Part shown: one piece after another, positions 44,825 to 54,124 of the stretch | How positions within the stretch are numbered: position 1 is the stretch's first letter | How the letters are laid out: the number at the start of each line of letters is the position of its first letter | NCBI RefSeq assembly: GCF_016918935.1 | Contig: NZ_JAFFOB010000015.1 | Coordinates: 186,001 to 250,000 of the forward strand | DNA: 64,000 bases | From: Roseitranquillus sediminis | GTDB taxonomy: Bacteria > Pseudomonadota > Alphaproteobacteria > Rhodobacterales > Rhodobacteraceae | Reading direction: 5' to 3' | The notes under the pieces: model-generated | The model's input: the letters and a program-made list of their open reading frames with translations, nothing else | Database searches by the model: none | What the model was told of the DNA's origin: nothing | Translations under genes and position numbers: made by a program

Positions 44825-45736
44825 ATGGCCGCGCCGCGCTCGTTCCAGGACATCCTCATGGCGCTCCAGGCCTACTGGGGCCGGCAGGGCTGCGCCGTGC
44901 TGCAGCCCTACGACATGGAGGTCGGCGCCGGCACCTTCCACCCGGCCACCACGCTCCGCGCGCTCGGCCCGCGCCCCTGGGCCGCCGCCTACGTCCAGCC
45001 CTCGCGCCGGCCGACCGACGGACGCTACGGCGAGAACCCGAACCGTCTGCAGCACTACTACCAGTTCCAGGTCATCATCAAACCCTCGCCGCCCGACCTG
45101 CAGGAGCTCTATCTTGGCTCGCTCCGCGCCATCGGCATCGACATGGACCTCCACGACATCCGCTTCGTGGAGGACGACTGGGAGAGCCCGACGCTCGGCG
45201 CCTGGGGCCTCGGCTGGGAGGTCTGGTGCGACGGGATGGAGGTCAGCCAGTTCACCTACTTCCAGCAGGTCGGCGGCCACGACTGCCGTCCCGTCTCGGG
45301 CGAGCTCACCTACGGTCTCGAGCGCCTCGCGATGTACGTCCTCGGCATCGACCACGTCATGGACATGCCGTTCAACGACCCCGAGAGCCCCCGGCCGCTG
45401 ACCTACGGCGACGTCTTCCGCGAGGCGGAGCGGCAATACAGCCGCTGGAACTTTGACCAGGCCGACACCGACCTCCTCTTCCGCCATTTCGAGGAGGCCG
45501 AGGCCGAATGCCGCCGCATCCTCGAGGCCCCGCGCGAGGACAAGGCGGGCCGCGAGATCGTGATGGCGCTCCCGGCCTACGACCAGACCATCAAGGCGTC
45601 GCACATCTTCAACCTTCTCGACGCCCGCGGCGTCATCTCGCCCACCGAGCGTCAGGCCTACATCGCCCGCGTCCGCGCGCTGGCAAAGGCCTGCGCCGAC
45701 GCCTTCCTCGAGACCCCGCTGGGCGCCGCGGCGTGA
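44825..45736 (+). CDS. glyQ: Glycyl-tRNA synthetase alpha subunit
   Basis: Catalytic subunit of the bacterial alpha2-beta2 glycyl-tRNA synthetase. 303 residues; near-invariant sequence: [101 protein letters not shown] and [13 protein letters not shown], followed by the C-terminal helical domain ([22 protein letters not shown]). Stop overlaps the GTG of the next gene. Confidence 0.98.
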   Translation: MAAPRSFQDILMALQAYWGRQGCAVLQPYDMEVGAGTFHPATTLRALGPRPWAAAYVQPSRRPTDGRYGENPNRLQHYYQFQVIIKPSPPDLQELYLGSLRAIGIDMDLHDIRFVEDDWESPTLGAWGLGWEVWCDGMEVSQFTYFQQVGGHDCRPVSGELTYGLERLAMYVLGIDHVMDMPFNDPESPRPLTYGDVFREAERQYSRWNFDQADTDLLFRHFEEAEAECRRILEAPREDKAGREIVMALPAYDQTIKASHIFNLLDARGVISPTERQAYIARVRALAKACADAFLETPLGAAA

Positions 45737-46251
45737 GCTGGGGGCGCGTCCTCGCCGCCGGCATCGTCCTCGTGGGTCTCGTCGCCGGCGTGGCGATGTG
45801 GTGGCTGCAGACCCGCGCCTACTACTTCGACCTCGACGCCGAGCGCGCCGCCTTGACTGTCGTCCCGCGGGGTGCCGAGGCCGCGCGGCCGGTCCCGGTG
45901 ACGGACTTCGAGGGGATCGACAGCGAGAGCTCGCCGATCCGCTTCCGCGCCTGCTTCCGGCTCGACCCGGTCGTCGTGAACGATGCCGAGCCGATTGCGG
46001 ACCCGACGCCGCTCACCGCGCCCGGCTGGTTCGACTGCTACGACGCCGAGGCGATCGGCGCCGCGCTCGAGGCGGGCGAGGCGACCGCGATCCTGTCGCG
46101 CCGCAACGACCCCTACGGCATCGATCGCGTCATCGCCGTCCTCCCCGACGGCCGCGCCTTCGCATGGCGTCAGATCAACGAATGCGGCGACGCCGTCTTC
46201 GACGGCCAGCCCGCCCCCGAGGGCTGCCCGCCCGCCCCCGAGGACCAGTAA
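45733..46251 (+). CDS. DUF6446-family membrane-anchored protein between glyQ and glyS
   Basis: 172 residues starting at GTG 45733 (GTGA overlap with glyQ) and ending one base into glyS (TAATG). One N-terminal membrane helix (about 4-25: [22 protein letters not shown]) and a periplasmic/soluble domain with [25 protein letters not shown], and conserved-looking cysteines (FRACF, WFDCYDA, INECGD, EGCPP). The family is known in Rhodobacterales at this locus and its function is unknown. Position inside the glyQ-glyS operon is maintained by overlaps on both sides. Confidence 0.85.
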   Translation: MSWGRVLAAGIVLVGLVAGVAMWWLQTRAYYFDLDAERAALTVVPRGAEAARPVPVTDFEGIDSESSPIRFRACFRLDPVVVNDAEPIADPTPLTAPGWFDCYDAEAIGAALEAGEATAILSRRNDPYGIDRVIAVLPDGRAFAWRQINECGDAVFDGQPAPEGCPPAPEDQ

Positions 46252-48605
46252 TGCCCGACCTCCTGATCGAGCTCTTCTCCGAAGAGATTCCCGCGCGCAT
46301 GCAGGCCCGCGCGGCGGACGACCTGCGCCGCCTGATGACCGACGGCCTCGTCGAGGCGGGGCTCACCTACCGCCACGCCACCGCGCACCACACCCCGCGC
46401 CGCCTCGCCCTCGCGGTCGAGGGCCTGACGCCCGAGAGCCCGACGCTCCGCGAGGAGCGCAAGGGCCCGCGCGAGGACGCGCCCGGTAAGGCGGTCGAGG
46501 GCTTCGCCCGCTCCGTCGGTCTGACGCCCGACCAGCTCGAGGTCCGCGACACCGGCAAGGGCCGCGCCTACTTCGCCGTCTACAACCGCCCCGGCCGCCC
46601 CGCCGCCGAGATCGTGGCCGAGGTGCTCGAGGCGACCGTCCGCAACTTCCCGTGGCCCAAGTCCATGCGCTGGGGGCAGGGGTCGCTCCGCTGGGTCCGC
46701 CCGCTGCACCGCATCCTCTGTATCCTGACAGATGAGGTGGGGGCCCAGGTGGTCCCGGTCGAGATCGACGGCATCCGCGCCGCCGACGTGACCGAAGGCC
46801 ACCGCTTCATGGCCCCCGGCGAGATCACCGTCACCTCGTTCGACGACTACGCGGCCAAGCTGAAGCGCGCGAAGGTCGTCCTCTCTGCCGAGGAGCGGGC
46901 CGAGATAATCCGCCACGACGCCGAGCAGGCTGTCTTCGCCCAAGGGCTGGAACTCGTCGAGGACCGCGCGCTGATGGCCGAGGTGGCGGGCCTCGTCGAG
47001 TGGCCGGTGGTCCTCTTGGGCGAGATCGGCGAGCGGTTCCTCGACCTGCCGCCGGAGGTGCTGCAGACCTCCATGCGCGAGCACCAGAAGTTCTTCTCGG
47101 TCCGGAAGTCTTGCAAGAACTTGCAAGAAGGGGTCGAAAGTCATGCAAGTTCTTCAAAAAACGCGCCCATCACCCACTTCGTGACCGTCGCCAACCGCGA
47201 GACCGCCGACCACGGCGCGACCATCCTCGCCGGCAACCGCAAGGTCCTCGACGCCCGCCTTTCGGACGCGCTGTTCTTCTGGGAAAACGACCTCGCGGTG
47301 GCGCGCGAGGGCATGGAAGAATGGCGTAACGCTTTGAAAAACGTCACCTTCCACGCCAAGCTCGGCAGCCAGGCCGATCGCATCGACCGCATCGCCGCCC
47401 TCGCCCGCGAGATCGCCCCCGCCGTCGGCGCCGACCCCGACCAGGCCGAGCAGGCCGCGCGCGTCGCGAAACTCGACCTCGCCTCCGAAATGGTCTACGA
47501 ATTCCCGGAACTTCAGGGGGTTATGGGCCGCTACTACGCCGAGGCCGCCGGCCTCCCCCCCGAAATCGCCGCCGCCGCCCCCGCCCACTACGCCCCCCTC
47601 GTCGGCCCCTCCGACGCAGTGTCCTCTGCGCCGGTGTCGGTGGCGGTCGCGCTTGCCGACAGGCTGGATACCTTGACGGGGTTTTGGGCCATCGACGAGA
47701 AGCCTACGGGGAGCAAAGACCCCTTTGCCCTGAGGCGCGCGGGGTTGGGGTTGATCCGGCTAGTAACCTTGAATCAGTTGAGATTGAGCGTCTGTGCGGC
47801 CTTTGATGCCTCCACAAGCGCTTTCGGCGAACAATATCGGCGCGAGCTTGATCGCACTTATCGGCAGGAAGCATATGACGTCTTCACCGGCTTTCGGAAT
47901 CTTCAGGAGACGCTGGAACACTTCAAGGAAACAGATAGTCACTTCGGACTGATATCGGACAGCCTCCTTGATGAGGACCTTGAAGATCTAAAGTCGGTCG
48001 AAAGACTATTCGAGGACTTGGTGGATCGAGCTGTTTTTCGCCTTGTTAATGAACGGGTATCGAAACTCCGCAAGCTTGCCCCAGACGTGCTCTCCTTCCT
48101 CCACGACCGCCTCAAGGTCCACCTCCGCGACCAAGGCATACGCCACGACGTGATCGACGCCTGCCTCGCGATGCCCGGCAACGACGACCTGACGCTGCTC
48201 GTCAGGCGAGCCGAGGCGCTGGCAGCGGTGCTGAAGACCGACGATGGGGAAAATCTGGTGCAGGGCTTCCGCCGCGCCAACAATATCCTGACCCAGGCCG
48301 AGGCGCAGGACGGCGTCTCCTACGAGTTCGGCGCCGACCGCAAATTCGCCGAGACCGACGAGGAGCGCCGCCTCTTTGACGCCCTCGACGCCGCCGAGGC
48401 CGAGATCGCGCCGGCCATGCAGGCCGAGGACTTCGCCACTGCCATGGCCGCGATGGCCCGCCTCCGCGCCCCGATCGACGACTTCTTCGAGGCCGTGCAG
48501 GTCAATACCGACAACCAGATCGTCCGCCGCAACCGGCTCAACATGCTGAACCGCATCCGCGCCACCTGCCTCTCGGTCGCCGACCTCACCCGGCTGGAGG
48601 GCTAG
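46251..48605 (+). CDS. glyS: Glycyl-tRNA synthetase beta subunit, with two odd internal segments
   Basis: 784 residues starting at ATG 46251. Family features: DLLIELFSEEIPARMQARAA, THHTPRRLALAVEGL-type segment, KSMRWGQGSLRWVRPLHRI, REHQKFFSVR, VTVANRET, KLGSQADRIDRIAALA, MGRYYAEAAGLPPEIA, DRLDTLTGFW and C-terminal DFFEAVQVNTDNQIVRRNRLNMLNRI. Two oddities: residues about 287-304 are encoded by a 44-bp palindromic element (47109-47152) inserted in frame, and bases about 47750-48085 have clearly lower GC and different codon choice from the rest. The frame is intact, so the protein is presumably functional. Confidence 0.95.
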   Translation: MPDLLIELFSEEIPARMQARAADDLRRLMTDGLVEAGLTYRHATAHHTPRRLALAVEGLTPESPTLREERKGPREDAPGKAVEGFARSVGLTPDQLEVRDTGKGRAYFAVYNRPGRPAAEIVAEVLEATVRNFPWPKSMRWGQGSLRWVRPLHRILCILTDEVGAQVVPVEIDGIRAADVTEGHRFMAPGEITVTSFDDYAAKLKRAKVVLSAEERAEIIRHDAEQAVFAQGLELVEDRALMAEVAGLVEWPVVLLGEIGERFLDLPPEVLQTSMREHQKFFSVRKSCKNLQEGVESHASSSKNAPITHFVTVANRETADHGATILAGNRKVLDARLSDALFFWENDLAVAREGMEEWRNALKNVTFHAKLGSQADRIDRIAALAREIAPAVGADPDQAEQAARVAKLDLASEMVYEFPELQGVMGRYYAEAAGLPPEIAAAAPAHYAPLVGPSDAVSSAPVSVAVALADRLDTLTGFWAIDEKPTGSKDPFALRRAGLGLIRLVTLNQLRLSVCAAFDASTSAFGEQYRRELDRTYRQEAYDVFTGFRNLQETLEHFKETDSHFGLISDSLLDEDLEDLKSVERLFEDLVDRAVFRLVNERVSKLRKLAPDVLSFLHDRLKVHLRDQGIRHDVIDACLAMPGNDDLTLLVRRAEALAAVLKTDDGENLVQGFRRANNILTQAEAQDGVSYEFGADRKFAETDEERRLFDALDAAEAEIAPAMQAEDFATAMAAMARLRAPIDDFFEAVQVNTDNQIVRRNRLNMLNRIRATCLSVADLTRLEG
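47109..47152. repeat. 44-bp TTGCAAG-rich element, copy 2, in frame in glyS
   Basis: A 21-bp arm (47109-47129), a 13-bp spacer and ATGCAAGTTC (47143-47152): the reverse complement of the layout at 18841-18884, with identical spacing. It contains an exact 11-bp inverted repeat, AAGAACTTGCA at 47115-47125 with TGCAAGTTCTT at 47144-47154. It is translated as SCKNLQEGVESHASS, lying between the family motifs EHQKFFSVR and VTVANRET. Confidence 0.75.
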
Positions 48606-48613
48606 GGCCCGGG

Positions 48614-48681
48614 CCGTCTGGCCCGCGGCGCGCCGAGGCGGGGGCAACGCTCCCTCCGAGGCGCGCCGGCCCTCGAGACGG
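48614..48681. repeat. Intergenic palindrome C after glyS
   Basis: CCGTCT (48614-48619) pairs with AGACGG (48676-48681) and GGCGCGCC (48627-48634) with GGCGCGCC (48660-48667). Inside, GGCGGGG pairs loosely with TCCCTCC. It forms a long imperfect hairpin without a T-run, 9 bp after the glyS stop and before the PPDK-like gene. It may attenuate read-through or stabilise the 3' end. Confidence 0.6.
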
Positions 48682-48736
48682 TCAGCCTTGTCAGAAGCCG
48701 CTGCGCCTCTATGCTTCGCGCCGAGAGGATGCCGCA

Positions 48737-51274
48737 GTGCAGAAACCCGACCGCGTCGCACCGTTCGACCTGATCACGCCGGACGCGCCGATCCGGGTAG
48801 AGACGCACGGCGAGCGGGCCAAGTGCCTGCAGCGTCTCATCCGGCTCGACCTCCCGGTACCGGCGACGGTCGCGCTGCCGTTCAGCACGGTTCGCGCCGT
48901 CGCCGCGGGCCGGATGCCTGACCTCCGAGCCTTGCTGGACCTGATCGGTCCCGATCCCGTCGTTTCCGTCCGCCCGTCGTCCGAGAACCCCGACTGGGGC
49001 GGGCCGAGCGCGCTGCTCGACATCGGCATGTGCGATGCGAGACGCGACGCGATCGCCCGGCAGATCGGTCGCGAGGCGGCGGACCGGGTATATCTGCGGT
49101 GCATCCAGGGCTATTCGGAGCATGTCGCGCGTCTCGATCCCGCCGAGGCGGAGGCGGCGCCGACGGTCGAGGCGGCGCTCGAGGCCTACCTTGCCGAGAC
49201 CGAAGAGCCATTCCCGCAGGACCCCGCGCGGCAGCTTGCAGCCGTGCTCCGCTCGATGGCGCGGGCATGGGAGGGCACGTCCGCCCGGCTGCTGCGGCAG
49301 GGCCGCGGCGCGCCGGCGGATGCCGGGCTGGGCCTGGTCGTGCAGCGGATGGCGCTCGGCGTTGGCCGCGGCGTGAGCGGCTCGGGCATGATCCAGTTCG
49401 TCGATGGCCGGAGCGGCCTGCCGCACGTCGGCGGTCGCTTCACCGACCGGAGCCTCGACCGCGATGTGCAGCGTGGCGTCGCGCCCATGGTACTGACGCG
49501 AGACGCGGGCGCGCCGTCGCTGGAAGCGGACGCGCCAGACGTTTTCGCCGCGCTCGAAGGCCACGGCGCGACGTGTCGCCATGCGCTGCGGGAAGAGATG
49601 CAGATCAAGTTCGCGCTCGAGGATGGCCGGATCAGTATCGTCGACGCGGTCCGGGTCCCGCGGTCGAGCCGCGGCGCCGTGAGGATGGCCGTGTCGCTTG
49701 CCGAGTCTGACGTGATCTCGCGCGAGGAGGCGGTCCTCAGGATCGCGCCCCGCGAGCTTTCCGAGCTGCTGCACCGCCAGGTCGACCCGGAGAGCACCCG
49801 CGACGTGGTCGCCCGCGGGATCGGCGCCAGCCCCGGCGCCGCGACGGGCCGCATCGTCTTCGGCTCGGCCGCGGCGCAGGCCAGTGCCGCACGGGGTGAG
49901 GCGTGCATACTTGTCCGCCGCGAAACCTCACCCGAGGACATTCGCGGCATGCACTCCGCCGTGGGCATCCTGACCGAGCGGGGCGGCATGACCAGCCACG
50001 CCGCGGTCATCGCCCGCGGACTGGGCCTGCCATGCGTCGTGGGCGCGGGCGGCATTCGCCTGCTGCCGCGCGAGCGGCGCCTTCAGGCCGACGACGGGCG
50101 CGTCCTCTCGGAAGGCGACGTCATCACGCTGGACGGAAGCCGGGGCGAGGCGCTGGCCGGCGAGGCGGCGCTGCTGGAGCCGGCGTTCGACGACGCCTTC
50201 CGCACCCTGATGGCCTGGGCCGACGAGGCGCGCGACATCGGCGTGCGCGCCAACGCCGACACGCCGGCCGAGGCCCGCATGGCGCAGACCTTCGCCGCCG
50301 AGGGGATCGGCCTCTGCCGTACAGAGCACATGTTCTTCGAGGAGGACCGCCTTACGGTGATGCGCGAGATGATCTTCGCCGACCGCGACGAGGATCGCGC
50401 CGCCGCGCTGGAGCGCCTGTTGCCGATGCAGCGCGCGGACTTCACCGAACTCTTCGAGATCATGGCGGGCCTTCCGGTCTGCATCCGCCTCTTCGACCCG
50501 CCGCTGCACGAGTTCCTGCCGACGACGCGCGAGGGGATCCGCGACCTCGCCGAGGCGCTGGGCCTGCCCATCCCGAAGGTCATGCGCCGCATAGACTCCT
50601 TGAGCGAATTCAACCCGATGCTGGGGATGCGCGGCGTCCGCCTCGGCATCACGGTCCCGCAGATCTACGACATGCAGGCGCGGGCGATCTTCGAGGCGAC
50701 GGTGGAATCGGCGCGACGCGGCGACGCGGTCGTGCCCGAAATCATGGTGCCGCTGGTGAGCGCGCGGCGCGAGGTCGAGCTCGTCAAGGCGCGAGTGGAC
50801 GCGGTGGCCGCCGCCGTCCGTACCGAAACCGGCGAGAGCTTCGACTATCGATTCGGGGCGATGGTCGAGACGCCGCGTGCGGCGCTGAGGGCGGAAGACA
50901 TCGCGACCCACCTCGCGTTTCTCAGCTTCGGTACCAACGACCTCACGCAGATGACCTACGGCCTCAGCCGCGACGATGCCGGCCGCTTCATGGGCGTGTA
51001 CGTGGCGCAGGGCGTCTTCCCCGAGGACCCGTTCCACCGCCTGGACGTGGAAGGTGTGGGCGAGATCCTGATGATCGGGGCCGAGCGTGGCCGCAGGGGA
51101 AATCCGGACGTCGTCCTTTCGGTCTGCGGCGAGCACGGCGGAGACCCGGAGAGCATCGCCTTCTGCCGCGCTGCCGGATTCGATTACGTGAGCTGTTCGC
51201 CCTTCCGCGTGCCGGTCGCGCGACTCGCGGCGGCGCACCTTGCACTGGCCGACAACGGAAAATCCGCCGATTAG
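48737..51274 (+). CDS. Pyruvate phosphate dikinase-like protein with degenerate ATP domain
   Basis: 845 residues from GTG 48737 (ribosome site GAGAGGA). The C-terminal two thirds are PPDK-like: phosphohistidine segment TERGGMTSHAAVIARGLGLPCVVGA, EGIGLCRTEHMFF, FDPPLHEFLPT, NPMLGMRGVRLGI, PEIMVPLV, FGAMVETPRAAL, SFGTNDLTQMTYGLSRDD and SVCGEHGGDPESIAF...YVSCSPFRVPVARLAAA. The N-terminal nucleotide-binding part is weak. VSVRPSSENPDW replaces VSVRSGAR, SGSGMIQFVDGRSG replaces TGVAFTRNP, and EMQIKFALEDGRISIVDAVR replaces DMQDIEF...LLQTR, so ATP-binding Glu and Gln appear lost. It may be a PEP/pyruvate-handling paralogue or regulator rather than a dikinase. Confidence 0.8.
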   Translation: MQKPDRVAPFDLITPDAPIRVETHGERAKCLQRLIRLDLPVPATVALPFSTVRAVAAGRMPDLRALLDLIGPDPVVSVRPSSENPDWGGPSALLDIGMCDARRDAIARQIGREAADRVYLRCIQGYSEHVARLDPAEAEAAPTVEAALEAYLAETEEPFPQDPARQLAAVLRSMARAWEGTSARLLRQGRGAPADAGLGLVVQRMALGVGRGVSGSGMIQFVDGRSGLPHVGGRFTDRSLDRDVQRGVAPMVLTRDAGAPSLEADAPDVFAALEGHGATCRHALREEMQIKFALEDGRISIVDAVRVPRSSRGAVRMAVSLAESDVISREEAVLRIAPRELSELLHRQVDPESTRDVVARGIGASPGAATGRIVFGSAAAQASAARGEACILVRRETSPEDIRGMHSAVGILTERGGMTSHAAVIARGLGLPCVVGAGGIRLLPRERRLQADDGRVLSEGDVITLDGSRGEALAGEAALLEPAFDDAFRTLMAWADEARDIGVRANADTPAEARMAQTFAAEGIGLCRTEHMFFEEDRLTVMREMIFADRDEDRAAALERLLPMQRADFTELFEIMAGLPVCIRLFDPPLHEFLPTTREGIRDLAEALGLPIPKVMRRIDSLSEFNPMLGMRGVRLGITVPQIYDMQARAIFEATVESARRGDAVVPEIMVPLVSARREVELVKARVDAVAAAVRTETGESFDYRFGAMVETPRAALRAEDIATHLAFLSFGTNDLTQMTYGLSRDDAGRFMGVYVAQGVFPEDPFHRLDVEGVGEILMIGAERGRRGNPDVVLSVCGEHGGDPESIAFCRAAGFDYVSCSPFRVPVARLAAAHLALADNGKSAD

Positions 51275-51466
51275 CGGTTGGAGGATCGGCAGGTTTCCGC
51301 CGAATTCATACACCCTTCGGTGTAGCGGCACATCATCTGGTAGGCGCAGACAGCTCAGCCACAGGGTTGACCACGCGTCGGGTAGACGTCCGCGATAACC
51401 CTTCATTAATCGACCCCCGTCTGGCGGAGCTGCACCGCCGGAAAGAACTGGACTGGGGGAACAGTG

Positions 51467-52105
51467 ATGGTTTGGGTGAACCGGGCGGCGTGCGCGCTGG
51501 CCCTGTCGATTGGGTTGTGGAGTGCTGCCGTGGCCGACGTGGTCCTTAGCACGTCGAATGCGAAGGACCCGGTGGCCGAGGCGCTCGAGACGGGACCGAG
51601 GGCGCGCGCGGCGCTGGATCCCAAATCCAGCCGGCGCCCGGCGCCGCGGCCGCATCGGCTGGTTCCCGACTATGATCGCGCGTACCTCGCTCAACTCCCG
51701 GCTGCCACTGGCGGGAAAGAGTGGCGCTGCCTGACCGAGGCGCTCTACTTCGAGGCGCGCGGCGAGGACGTCGCTGGCATCTTCGCGGTCGCCGAGGTGA
51801 TCCTGAACCGCGTCGACAGCGTCCGCTTTCCCGACAGCGTTTGCGGCGTCGTCCAGCAGGGCACCGGCGAACGCTATCGCTGCCAGTTCTCTTACAATTG
51901 CGACGGACAGGCCGAGCGGATCGACGAGAAGCGTGCCTGGCGCAAGGTCGGCAAGGTGGCGCGGCTGATGCTGGATGGCGCCGCCCGGCGGCTGACCGGT
52001 GGCGCGACGCACTACCACACCGACTGGGTCAATCCGCGCTGGGCGAGCGCCTTCGCCCGGACCTCGACAATCGGCGACCATCACTTCTACCGGATGCCCG
52101 GCTGA
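51467..52105 (+). CDS. Exported cell-wall hydrolase, SleB-type
   Basis: 212 residues from ATG 51467 (a GTG three bases earlier is equally possible). Signal peptide MVWVNRAACALALSIGLWSAAVA, then a short linker and the SleB-like hydrolase domain (about 85-212): ALYFEARGEDVAGIFAVAEVILNRV with the catalytic Glu of YFEARGE, CGVVQQG, CQFSYNCDG, and ATHYHTDWVNPRWA, typical of the peptidoglycan lytic transglycosylase-like family. Likely remodels peptidoglycan in the periplasm. The 192 bp upstream contain a small hairpin (TACACC/GGTGTA at 51309-51324) but no clear promoter. Confidence 0.9.
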   Translation: MVWVNRAACALALSIGLWSAAVADVVLSTSNAKDPVAEALETGPRARAALDPKSSRRPAPRPHRLVPDYDRAYLAQLPAATGGKEWRCLTEALYFEARGEDVAGIFAVAEVILNRVDSVRFPDSVCGVVQQGTGERYRCQFSYNCDGQAERIDEKRAWRKVGKVARLMLDGAARRLTGGATHYHTDWVNPRWASAFARTSTIGDHHFYRMPG

Positions 52106-52176
52106 GGCCGCGGCTTGTGCGGATAGGCGGACTGGCATAGCCATCGCCTCGTGCAACCGGCAGAGGGTCCGCCTCG

Positions 52177-53046
52177 ATGAGCGAACACGGCGGTGCGGGA
52201 GCCGGCGGCGGGACTTCTGACCGGATATTCCTGGCCGATCACGTGGTGGAAGCGGAAATCGGCGCGTTCGAGCCGGAGCGTGGGCGGCTTCAGCGCCTGC
52301 GGTTCGGAGTTTGGGTCGACCTTCGGTCGCAGGACCCTGCTGGCGACGATGTGGATCGAATTGTCTCCTACGACACGCTGACGGACGCGATCGCACAGGA
52401 ACTGGGAGCGGAGCGGCTGAACCTGCTCGAAACGCTGGCCGAGCGCATCGCCGCGCGCGTCCTTCGCGAGCCGCGGGCGGCGCAGTGCCGGGTCCGGATC
52501 GAGAAACTTGATCGTGGGCCGGGCGCCCTCGGCGTCGAGATCGAGCGCAGCGCGCCTGCGGTCGCGTCTCCGGCGCGGCCGGAGGCGCCGCGGCCGGTCG
52601 TCGTGCATCTTTCGGACGAGGCCGCCTCGTCGCCACGGCTTCCGGACTGGATCGCCGAGTTGCACGAGCGACCGCCAATCTTCTGCGTCGGTTTCGGCCC
52701 GCTGTCCGCGCCGAGGGTCGAGGACGAGGCGTCGCAGCGGCGGATCGACTTGCTGGCGATCGAGATCAACGCGCGGGCCGTCGCCGCACGCATCGGGCGC
52801 TGCACGGTGACATCGTCGCGCACCGAACTCGGCTGGGCACTACGCCATGAGCGACTGACGGTCTGGGCGCCCGCGAAGATGGTCCTCGACACGCCGAGCG
52901 CTCCTATCCGGGTACTGCCGACCGAACTGACGGCGTGGTTCGCGCGCGAAATGGACGCGGAACGTCTGCTTTACGTCGGGGAGGATCCGCCGCAGGGCGT
53001 GCGGGCGGAAGTTCGAGCCGTGACGGCGCCATCGTTACTCGCTTGA
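52177..53046 (+). CDS. folB: Dihydroneopterin aldolase with C-terminal extension
   Basis: 289 residues, more than twice the usual folB length. The N-terminal domain (about 15-125) has the folB pattern IFLADHVVEAEIGAFEPERGRLQRLRFGVWVDL, DRIVSYDTLTDAI, LNLLETLAERIAARVL and CRVRIEKLDRGPGALGVEIER. A second region (about 140-289, PRPVVVHLSDEA...WIAELHERPPIFCVGFGP...) has no similarity that I recognise. Followed by folP and glmM on the same strand, so the aldolase role in folate synthesis is well supported by context. Confidence 0.87.
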   Translation: MSEHGGAGAGGGTSDRIFLADHVVEAEIGAFEPERGRLQRLRFGVWVDLRSQDPAGDDVDRIVSYDTLTDAIAQELGAERLNLLETLAERIAARVLREPRAAQCRVRIEKLDRGPGALGVEIERSAPAVASPARPEAPRPVVVHLSDEAASSPRLPDWIAELHERPPIFCVGFGPLSAPRVEDEASQRRIDLLAIEINARAVAARIGRCTVTSSRTELGWALRHERLTVWAPAKMVLDTPSAPIRVLPTELTAWFAREMDAERLLYVGEDPPQGVRAEVRAVTAPSLLA

Positions 53047-53095
53047 TGATCGGAATCGCCCGCGGTTGAGGGGCGCGGCCGCACCGGGTAGGGCG

Positions 53096-54124
53096 ATGGC
53101 GAATTGCGAGGAGCCTGTCGTGGCGAGCGAGGGTCTTTATTGGCGGCCGCTGGTGCAGAGCGGTCCCGCTCCCGAGGAGTCGGTCCCGGTCGCGGGCGGG
53201 CCGCTCTGGTTCGCGCTCGCCGAGCGCATCGAGCGTGGCGGTACACGCAAGATCGTCGCGGCGCACGCAGTTCCCGACGAGGTGCGGGAGCGGATCGCTG
53301 CGGAGCGTGCCGCTCTCGCCGCGCTCGACATGTCGCGCCCGAGGATCATGGGCATCCTCAACGCCACGCCGGACAGCTTTTCCGACGGAGGCCGCCTCGA
53401 CCCGCACGATGCGGAGCGGGTCCGGCGGATGGCGGGCGAGGCCGACATTCTCGACATCGGCGGCGAGAGCACGCGACCAGGCTCGGTGGCGGTGCCCGCG
53501 GCCGAGGAGCTTCGACGTGTGATGCCGGTCGTCAGAAGCGCCACCGCCGCCGGCGCGGTCGTCTCCATAGACACCCGCAAGGCGGAGGTGGCGAAGGCGG
53601 CGCTCGAGGCGGGCGCGACGATCGTGAACGACGTCTCGGCACTGCTCTTCGATCCGGAGATGGCGGAGACGGCGGCGCGGCGTGGCGCGCCGGTCTGCCT
53701 GATGCACCATCAGGGCGACCCCGCGACGATGCAGGAGGCGCCGCGGTACGACGACGTGCTGCTCGACGTCTTCGACTGGCTGGGCGCTCGCGTCGCGGAG
53801 GCCGAGGCGGCGGGCATTCCTCGCGCGCGCATTGTGGTCGACCCCGGCATCGGCTTCGGCAAGACGGTGGATCACAACCTCGCGCTGGTGCGGGGCATCT
53901 CGATGCTGCACGGCCTGGGGTGCCCGATCCTGCTGGGAGCATCGCGCAAGGGGTTCGTCGGCCGCATCGGGCAGGAGCCGCAGGCGGACCGGCGGATGCC
54001 GGGGACGCTGGCCGTGTCGCTGGCCGGGCTGGCGCAGGGCGTGCAGATCGTTCGGGTGCATGATACGGGAGCCATGCGGCAGGCGCTGCGCCTGTGGCTG
54101 GCGGTGAGAGGCGAGGGCGAATGA
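53096..54124 (+). CDS. folP: Dihydropteroate synthase
   Basis: Condenses p-aminobenzoate with hydroxymethyl-dihydropterin pyrophosphate; the sulfonamide target. 342 residues from ATG 53096, with a roughly 80-residue N-terminal region ([20 protein letters not shown]...) ahead of the TIM-barrel core. Core motifs: [92 protein letters not shown], and [14 protein letters not shown]. The stop overlaps the glmM ATG (ATGA). Confidence 0.95.
   Translation: MANCEEPVVASEGLYWRPLVQSGPAPEESVPVAGGPLWFALAERIERGGTRKIVAAHAVPDEVRERIAAERAALAALDMSRPRIMGILNATPDSFSDGGRLDPHDAERVRRMAGEADILDIGGESTRPGSVAVPAAEELRRVMPVVRSATAAGAVVSIDTRKAEVAKAALEAGATIVNDVSALLFDPEMAETAARRGAPVCLMHHQGDPATMQEAPRYDDVLLDVFDWLGARVAEAEAAGIPRARIVVDPGIGFGKTVDHNLALVRGISMLHGLGCPILLGASRKGFVGRIGQEPQADRRMPGTLAVSLAGLAQGVQIVRVHDTGAMRQALRLWLAVRGEGE

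Noticed and set aside
51309-51324. TACACC/GGTGTA hairpin after the PPDK-like gene as a terminator
   Set aside because: Only a 6-bp stem and no T-run; too weak to call.
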